Made by a program: the position numbers and the translations under genes
Part shown: positions 58,601 to 64,000 of the stretch, in pieces
Position numbering within the stretch: position 1 is the stretch's first letter
How the letters are laid out: the number at the start of each line of letters is the position of its first letter
The notes under the pieces: generated by a model
Told to the model about the DNA's origin: nothing
Seen by the model: the letters and a program-made list of their open reading frames with translations, nothing else
Database searches by the model: none
Assembly: GCA_007449985.2 (NCBI GenBank)
Contig: VIIQ02000261.1
Location: 1-64,000 of the forward strand
DNA from: Desmodesmus armatus
Lineage: Eukaryota; Chlorophyta; Chlorophyceae; Sphaeropleales; Scenedesmaceae
Length of the DNA stretch: 64,000 nt
Direction: 5' to 3'

Positions 58601-59536
58601 GCTGCTGCTGGCGGCGATTACAATGCGTCAGGTGCAGAGGCTACCAAACCTCGCCTGCTTTGCCGCTCTGTATAAAATTTTGTTGCTAGTGTGTGCGTTT
58701 TGGGGGGAAGGGGGCTATGGGGACGACTGGGCTGCTGCTGATGGGGGCTGTTATGATGCGTCAGGTGAGCAACCCCTTGTCAAATCTTGACACATGTGGT
58801 GCACTGGGTGGGAAGGTATGTGCTGGTGGTGCCAATGTGACAGCCCGTGTGGCGAGTAGAGAGGATGTGTGTGTGTTTTTTGGGGGGGGGGGGGTCAGTG
58901 TGTGTGTGTGGGGGGGGGGGGGTCGGGGTCTCAGCGGGAGGGGGGAGGGTATCAGTGCCTTTTTTTTGACAGACGTGACTTTGTGTTTGTATTATCTGCA
59001 TCTGCTCAAACCACTCCATCTGTCAACGCCACTACCACCCCACTCACGTGCCCCCCCCCCCCCTTGTCTTGCCCCCCCCCCCCCCCCCGCTACTACCGCG
59101 ACTCAGCAGCAGCAGCTGCAGGTGCCGGCGGCTGCAGTGACAGCTGAAACTCTCGACGCTGACTACAAAGGCACTCATACCCCCCCCCAAAGGACACACA
59201 GCCTGGTGTTGATGCATCATCAATGCGTATCCGCTAGTAACACTCCAGTGAACTGACCCCCCCCCCCTCCTTGCCCCCCGCCCCTTGCCACTACAGGTTA
59301 TGGTGACTCAGCAGCAGCAGCAGCTGGTGCCGGCGGCAGCAGCAGATACGGCAGCGCTGCTGCTGCTGCTGCTGCTGGTGGGGGGGCGGCAGCAGCCGAT
59401 ACGGCGGCAGCGGCGGGGGTGGGGGTGGGGTTGTGTCCCCCGGCAGTTTGGCAGCTGGGGCGGGCCAGGGGGGGTATGGGGGCAGTGGGGGGGCTGCTGA
59501 AGGGGGTGAGGGGGGCTACAAGTCCTCTTGGCGGTG
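49669..59536 (+). CDS. RRM / RGG-type RNA-binding protein (SR- or hnRNP-like)
   Basis: Exons in phase are 49669-49835, 51377-51469, 53268-53520, 53722-53854, 54382-54450, 55482-55578, 56281-56503, 57562-57741, 58207-58290 and 59297-59536. RRM1 has RNP2 (KIFVGGLPF) and, in the next exon, RNP1 (KGFAFITF), ending MNGRELS. A Gly-rich linker (GGGGYGGRSSGGYGGGSGGY) follows. RRM2 reads YRCRVTGLAEDVDWRLLKDF, LRQIGDVTYATVTEAG, IGEYMTLAEVRDAIDKLTG, matching the second RRM of SR splicing factors. The tail is rich in Gly, Arg and Tyr and ends GGEGGYKSSWR. Such proteins bind pre-mRNA and act in splicing or mRNA handling. MSRERDRSGG joins RRM1 only if the G5 run at 49693 had one more G, and the last exon needs a similar one-base change near 59380. 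Confidence 0.88.
50612..51469 (+). repeat. Six copies of the RNP1 exon start; only the last is complete
   Basis: CAG acceptors followed by (a)ctgccgcgcaccc or ttgccgcg.acc occur near 50612, 50823, 51063, 51137, 51266 and 51377. The 51266 copy extends to HKGFALITFD and then stops; only 51377-51469 is full (31 codons, phase 0-0). Two intervening blocks (about 50645-50855 and 50880-51105) are ~240-bp tandem units rich in C runs. Confidence 0.8.
51470..53267. other. Long intron of the RRM gene
   Basis: 1.8 kb between the RNP1 exon and the MNGRELS exon. There are repeated ttcatgttcatg motifs near 52104-52175 and a Trp/Gly-coding TGGCTGG run at 51470-51555. No exon copies or transposon ends are recognised. 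Confidence 0.5.
53722..54175 (+). repeat. Four copies of the RRM2 start exon (KPHRIGYRCRVTGLAEDVDW)
   Basis: The complete exon is 53722-53854. Copies follow at about 53920-53970, 54011-54080 and 54133-54175, each ending at a gt donor after the DVDW codons and followed by G runs. The third is open; the fourth has an in-frame TAG (GACTAGAG). Confidence 0.82.
55100..55917 (+). repeat. Copies of the IGEYMTLAEVRD...VVKLAPL exon
   Basis: 5'-half copies at about 55122-55162 and 55353-55392 precede the complete exon 55482-55578. 3'-half copies (VVKLAPL plus donor) follow at about 55725-55760 and 55875-55910. The arrangement is the same as in the MATE 13953-16030 cluster. Confidence 0.82.
56099..56860 (+). 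repeat. Copies of the NFDLQTGE-FDMTHQDTLAAGG exon
   Basis: 56099-56180 is a 5'-half copy running into a C homopolymer. 56281-56503 is complete (CTG-tract acceptor, donor gtacga). About 56739-56861 is a 3'-half copy (GSSRYSMQSSHGDWRYGGGN, donor gtttgt). Both full-length acceptors follow (CTG)n runs. Confidence 0.82.
57194..58075 (+). repeat. Copies of the GRGYGGRSQSNYEG exon
   Basis: Starts are at 57194 and 57334 (both truncated) and 57562 (complete to 57741: SGGGGGGYGYSGGRSGGDDM, then RRERERSLDRSYQRP). A 3' echo lies at about 58000-58075. All three acceptors are (a/g)tgcag. Confidence 0.8.
58207..58763 (+). repeat. Four copies of the GYGDDRAAAAGGGYDASG exon
   Basis: The complete exon is 58207-58290 (phase 1-1, 28 codons, CTG-tract acceptor). 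Copies at about 58371-58426, 58582-58631 and 58711-58763 keep GYGDD.AAA...YDAS and a gt donor, but follow G runs rather than an obvious AG acceptor. Confidence 0.8.
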
Positions 59537-59766
59537 AGGGAGATTTGTGCAGGTTTGTCAGTGGTGTGCAGCTGCTGTGTCGCTTGTGCGATGCCTGGCT
59601 GGCAGCGGGGTGTGGCGGCAGCAGCCGATACGGCGGCAGCGGCGGGGGCGGGGGTGGGGTTGTGTCCCCCGGCAATTTGGCAGCTGGGGCGGGCCAGGGG
59701 GGGTATGGGGGCAGTGGGGGGCCTGCCGAGGGGGGTGAGGGGGGCTACAAGTCCTCTTGGCGGTGA
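59090..59766 (+). repeat. Copies of the terminal exon of the RRM gene
   Basis: A short 5' echo (YRDSAAAAAG) is at 59090-59126. The main terminal exon is 59297-59536. A second 3' copy at about 59618-59766 repeats GGSSRYGGSGGGGGG through GGEGGYKSSWR and its TGA. The two 3' parts are nearly identical over about 150 nt. Confidence 0.8.
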
Positions 59767-59918
59767 AGGGAGGGGGGGGGCATTGAGTGAGATTTTTGCA
59801 GGTGTGTGAGTTGGCGTGCAGGTCGCCCGCTGTGTTGGTTGTGTGATGCAACTTGAGGTGTGCCGTGTTGGCGGGGTTGACTGTTCATATTCTGCTGAAT
59901 GCTTCATGTCTGGGCTAG

Positions 59919-60055
59919 ATTGCACTCAAGGCGCAGTGCCTTGCAGTGGCCCCCCAAGCTGAGAAGCTGGCCAGGGTGTTCCCAAGCTACACAAACGTTG
60001 GTGGTGTGTACGTGAGCGGGCCCATGAGGAAATTTTCACTGGTGTGTGAGGAGGT
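59919..60055 (+). CDS. Candidate isolated exon, unknown
   Basis: The frame reads ALKAQCLAVAPQAEKLARVF, then PSYTNVGGVYVSGPMRKFSL, before a gtatgt donor-like site. Composition looks coding, but no family is recognised and no partner exon was found. It may be part of a downstream gene or chance. Confidence 0.25.
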
Positions 60056-61124
60056 ATGTACTGGCTGTACATTCTTCTTATGTCTCTCAAGGTGCACACC
60101 ATCCGTGTGCCATCTGGTACCACTACCACTCACTATACGTGTGCTGGGCTACGGTGTGTGCACCAATGGGGCCTTTGTGTTCTGTGCCTGTTGGTGATGT
60201 GCATCGCTGTCATGGCACAATGCAACGACCGCATGTTTGCACGGTGTGAGCTGGCCGTCTGTTCAATGCTGGTGCAATGCACTGCTGTCACGACATGATG
60301 TGACCCAGGGGTTCTGCATGATGTGAGCAGGTTAATTGATCACTCAGGCTGCTGGTCCCACACCGTTTGGTCACTGATGATTGCTGCTACTACACTTATG
60401 CATCACGCAAGACTTGTGGCAAGGAGCTTGCCCTCGTGATCAGCACTGAATGGAGGAGTAGTGTTAGTTTTGACTTTCAATGCCATGGTGTTGGCGTCAA
60501 GCCCTGGTTGTGTGCATATACAGCTGTCTAGAGCAGTGTGGCAACCTCTACTGATTTCTGGTCAAATGCAGGACAGAGTTGACGTTGTCGGGAGCTACAA
60601 CTTCAGGATAATCACATTCGCTGCAAGTGGTGCACACGGGCTTGATTGGTCTTGGAAGCTCTGGGGGCCATGGGGGTCCTATGGGTTACAAATTGGCAGA
60701 GTGCATATACAACATGTGGCCAAACCCCCAAGGCAAGACCTCCGTCCCCAGCCAGGGTTAGCACTCTTCAAAACCTGTTGAGGTCTCCTGAATATTGTGA
60801 ATTTTCAGCAGTTGGTAGAGGTCACATATACACATTGACCACAAGGGCAACACCACCATCCGCAGCCAGTGCAAATTGCCCAATCCTTTTGAAGTCGTGC
60901 AGCGTCAACAACGGACAGCCTGTGCACGGTGCATGCCCAAATTAAAAATAGCGGCAATCTCCAAGCCGCAGCGGGCTTGCCGGAAAGCTGACGTCGCGGG
61001 CTTTCCAGCGATACCGCGCGCTACCGCAGCAGATGCCGTATGCCAAAGTTATCATCATCCAATATGCCGACAAAGCCACTCAATTAATTTGTGTTACTGG
61101 CAGGTAAAGGGTTAAAGTAAATTG
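60056..61124. other. Intergenic, nothing firmly recognised
   Basis: There are no transposon termini or domain-bearing frames. Short frames at 60461-60781 and 60646-60945 lack recognisable motifs. Confidence 0.4.
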
Positions 61125-62120
61125 GGCTCGACGTAACGAACTGCAGCCCCTTCCAAGTCTGCTGCCACATACCAACCAGACAAATTTGAACCCTGTGAGG
61201 TCCGAAGCACTGTCAGGTGCTGTTCAACAATGCACATCACTGCTGTGTGGGTTGTATGATGCTGTTGTTGGTGCTGATGTGTAGCTGCTCCACTGTTATG
61301 TTGTATGTTGCCATTGTTAGCTGCTCCATTGCTGCTGGTGCATCAGTGTCCATGCCCCCACCCCCCTTCTGCGCATCTGCTCAGACAATCCAGCTTTCCA
61401 GCCTGGCAGGTACCCCTACTAGGGCTAGTCAGCAACGGCTTGAATAATCACTGTGAGTAATGACTGTTCACACTTGTAGCTATCTTGAGCAATGGTGCAT
61501 ATGTTAACCAGCACCAGCAGCAACCTCCAAGCAACAAATTTGGGGTGCAGGGCTTGCCAGGTTGTACAGCCGTGACATGCCACATCACTGCTGTTGGTGG
61601 GCGCCATGCTGTGGGGTTATTCGTGTGTTACAACCCCCCCCCCCCACCCCCCACCCCCCCCCCCCCCGGGCGCCATGCTGTGGGGTTATGCGTGTGTTAC
61701 AACAAAGTCCCCCCCCCCCGGGCCTCTCTGTCTGCCTCACTTGACGGAGGGGGGGGGGTGACTTTGCATCAAACGGGTGGTGGTGCTTTTGAATTTGACT
61801 CAGTATATGCCATGCACCACCCTGCAACATCAAATCACCAATGGCATCATGTGCCTGCACCAGTCCAAGGTAGAATTCAGGGTCCACACCCAATATGATT
61901 TGCGAGCGGGGCTGAGCTCGAGAGCTGGGTTGTGCTCACATGTTGTTGAGCCACAACTCATCACATCTGCCAGAATCACATGACCGTCATGAGCTAAGTT
62001 AGCCGGGCTGCAGCAATTGGTGTCGCACAGAAAGTTTCTGTGCATTTGCCAGCTGACTTTACTCCTGGTGCCTTGGATTCGGTGCCTATGATGGTGACTT
62101 CAGGGTTTGGGCTATCTTAA

Positions 62121-63375
62121 GGTGACACATATGTAATTGCAGGGGGTGCCCAAATTGGCTCCCCCGTTGTCTGCACAGCACGGAGCCACCGCTGCACCCG
62201 TGGTATACAAACTACACATATGTAGGTATCACCTCCTGTGCGGTGTGTCCTTGGGATCGTCTGTGTGCGCTACACAAGGGTCACCAGCCATCAGCTACTG
62301 TTCAGCTGTCAACGAGGTGTAGAGGCAGCGTGTGCCCCTCTGCAAGCCAGTAACATGTCTTCATAATGTGTTGATACGTATCAGATCTTTGCATCGCACC
62401 ACCACACCCAGGAGAGATTGACAGCACAACAGTATTGCAGCGATCTCTTTCGATACTACGTTCAGAGCGTTTGGGGCGTTCGCATGACTGTAAATGCAGC
62501 GGTCATACGTGTATGGCTGTTGACAACGTTTTCCAGCACTTGCAGCTGCTTTGGTTGACACAGAGTCCAAACCATCTGTGGTGGCCAGCAGAGCCTCACA
62601 ACCCCCAAGGTCGTGCTGCTGCACGAAGATAAACTTGTTCGTATGTCTAGTATGCATTAACAGCACTTTAGTGGCCATGCGTGCTTGCTTTGCAAACTGG
62701 GTGGTCTGGGGATCCCTCCTTGCTGGTGCGCCCACAGCCGTGCAGGCCATCAGCAGGCGCCGGCATGCATTCTCATGGGTATCTACATTGATTTACTGCC
62801 TATTGGTTCCCTGCTGAGGAGTATGACGCGCTACAGGCTGGCATCTGCAGTACAACCTGTGTGTCTGCTGCCAAGGCAGCGGACAGCCCCAGACAGCAGC
62901 ACTTTGACCCCTCAGTGCTCCAAATTGAGCCATATGGTCACCCCTGATTTTTTGCACACGCACTCCTCAACACTTTGGCTGGCTGCTGTTGCAGCGCCGA
63001 GGACATCTTGAGGTTTAGCAGCTGTCAGGGGCTTGGTCAAAGATATATGCTGTTTATAATGTAACTCTAAGAAAAAGTGCCCAAACGTACCTAAAAAACC
63101 TCAGGATTGCCCCAGGTCTTTTTGGGTGGGGTGGGCCACCCAACAGCACCAACATACTCAATTTTCAGGCCCTACTATATGGGTGGATTCCAAGGTACAT
63201 GCCTATGTTGGCTCTGACTTGTCATTACAGTGTTATGTGTTACTTAAGCCTTTGACCCTGGCCCTGTATAACCGGGCCCTCCTTTGGTGGGGCAGCACAG
63301 CCATGGGATAGGGGCACCCTGGAAGTGCCTCCCACCCATAGTTTGGCACCCCCTGATAATTACATATGTGTCACC
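62121..63375. mobile_element. DNA transposon with TTAA flanks, 1255 bp
   Basis: Terminal inverted repeats start GGTGACACATATGTAATT and stay alignable for about 36 bp (then cagggggtgcc). TTAA flanks both ends (62117-62120, 63376-63379). The left arm of the inverted repeat is the empty counterpart. TTAA duplication suggests piggyBac, but the termini do not start with the usual CCC, so the superfamily is tentative. No transposase is seen. Confidence 0.7.
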
Positions 63376-63411
63376 TTAACCCTGACTGCTGGGCCATGGC
63401 CCGTCTACCTG

Positions 63412-63695
63412 GAGTAACGTTTTTTTGAAGCTGATACACCGTGTTCGTCTGTGTCAGGGATGGACTCCCCCCCCCCCCCCCCCCCCCGGGGGGGCATGGT
63501 TTCAGGGGCCAAGGTGCTCCTTGCTCACCCCCCCTCTCGGCACTGTTTCATTGCAGATCAGGCCAGATCAGGCCAGATTCCAGTTGCTACCCCCCCCCCT
63601 CCCCGGGGGCCTGAGATGCCCAAAACCGTGCTGTCGCCCCTCGCTCCCCCCCCGGTCAGACGAACAGGGTGTATCAGCTTCAAGAAAACGCTACC
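63412..63695. mobile_element. ~284-bp MITE with a 38-bp TIR
   Basis: The inverted repeats GTA(A/G)CGTTTT, then TTGAAGCTGATACACC, then GTTCGTCTG lie at about 63414-63451 and 63657-63694. The left arm continues directly from ccacctg to ctgcatcaa, so this is an insertion. The interior is C runs and a cagatcaggc duplication. The target duplication is unclear (CCTG-like). Confidence 0.65.
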
Positions 63696-63760
63696 CCTGC
63701 TGCATCAAGCTCAGAATGTGGTTCTGTGTGAAGCTGAAACACACACATGATGTCAGGACG

Positions 63761-64000
63761 TGGAGGTGTTCAGTGTCACACTTCAATGGTTGAAGCTGTT
63801 GTGATCCCTACATGCCCTCTGAGGTGCATTTTGGTTTTCTCTACCCTCATGTGTGTTTCTCTTGACCAGTGTTTCATGCCCTATGAGCCTTGATTGCCCC
63901 GGAAGGGCGATCAGGCAGGGCCGTGATCCATCAGGAGTTCGCAGAAGTCCGACTGTCCTGAGGACAGCAGTAGCAGTAGTATTGGTAGCAGTAGTACGGT
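63761..64000. other. Window end, nothing recognised
   Basis: Short AGTAGCAGTAGT-type triplets at the very end; no gene. Confidence 0.4.

Larger units (their letters stand above)
61125..63760. repeat. Right arm of the large inverted repeat
   Basis: The reverse complement of 46441-46881 plus 49030-49632, including an inverted copy of the RRM-gene 5' leader at 61125-61200. It is interrupted by insertions at 62121-63375 and 63412-63695. The clean junction near 61800 is the empty site of the left-arm insertion. Confidence 0.85.

Overview
The window is eukaryotic nuclear DNA. It is intron-rich with GT-AG introns. Its exons are GC-rich at third codon positions, and it is full of CAG/CTG repeats, very long G or C homopolymers and small DNA transposons. 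Together with the gene families present, this best fits a chlorophycean green alga of the Chlamydomonadales, possibly Haematococcus-like. That assignment is inference.

Layout: (1) 65-17790, + strand: a MATE-family multidrug/toxin-extrusion transporter whose N-terminus lies outside the window. Nearly every exon is followed or preceded by tandem, mostly partial copies of itself and adjoining intron. The extreme case is an array of 28 near-identical ~245-bp units (2318 to ~9186), each carrying an 87-nt phase 0-0 exon with its own splice sites. A PIF/Harbinger-like MITE sits in one intron. (2) 17600-19390: copies of the terminal-exon CAG-rich repeat, interrupted by a second MITE with the same TIR. 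(3) 19391-22990: intergenic, with minisatellites. (4) 23001-38314, - strand: a surface protein with a signal peptide, Pmp-type beta-helix repeats, a Cys-rich segment and about eight membrane helices. Its central region is tandemly duplicated, giving two chimeric 609-nt exons. The duplicated introns carry a CACTA element (full and internally deleted forms, plus a paralogous empty site) and a hAT-like element (8-bp TSD, 71-bp TIR, two paralogous empty sites). (5) 38760-40895: a CTG-rich minisatellite that is the reverse complement of the MATE tail repeat. (6) 41748-44482, - strand: a small, probably secreted, Cys-rich protein assembled from several exons. (7) 49669-59536, + strand: an RNA-binding protein with RRM1, an RGG/Gly-rich linker, an SR-type RRM2 and a Gly-rich tail. 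It shows the same shadow-copy duplication of most exons. The gene is flanked by a large inverted repeat (46441-49632 and 61125-63760) whose arms contain further insertions.

The genes do not form a pathway. The unifying feature is a genome habit of duplicating exon-intron segments locally, in at least two unrelated genes, usually leaving one complete copy per cluster, next to long G/C tracts. Several frameshifts lie in or near homopolymers, so assembly error must be separated from real decay. All introns and exons were inferred by eye from splice sites, phase and protein-family fit.
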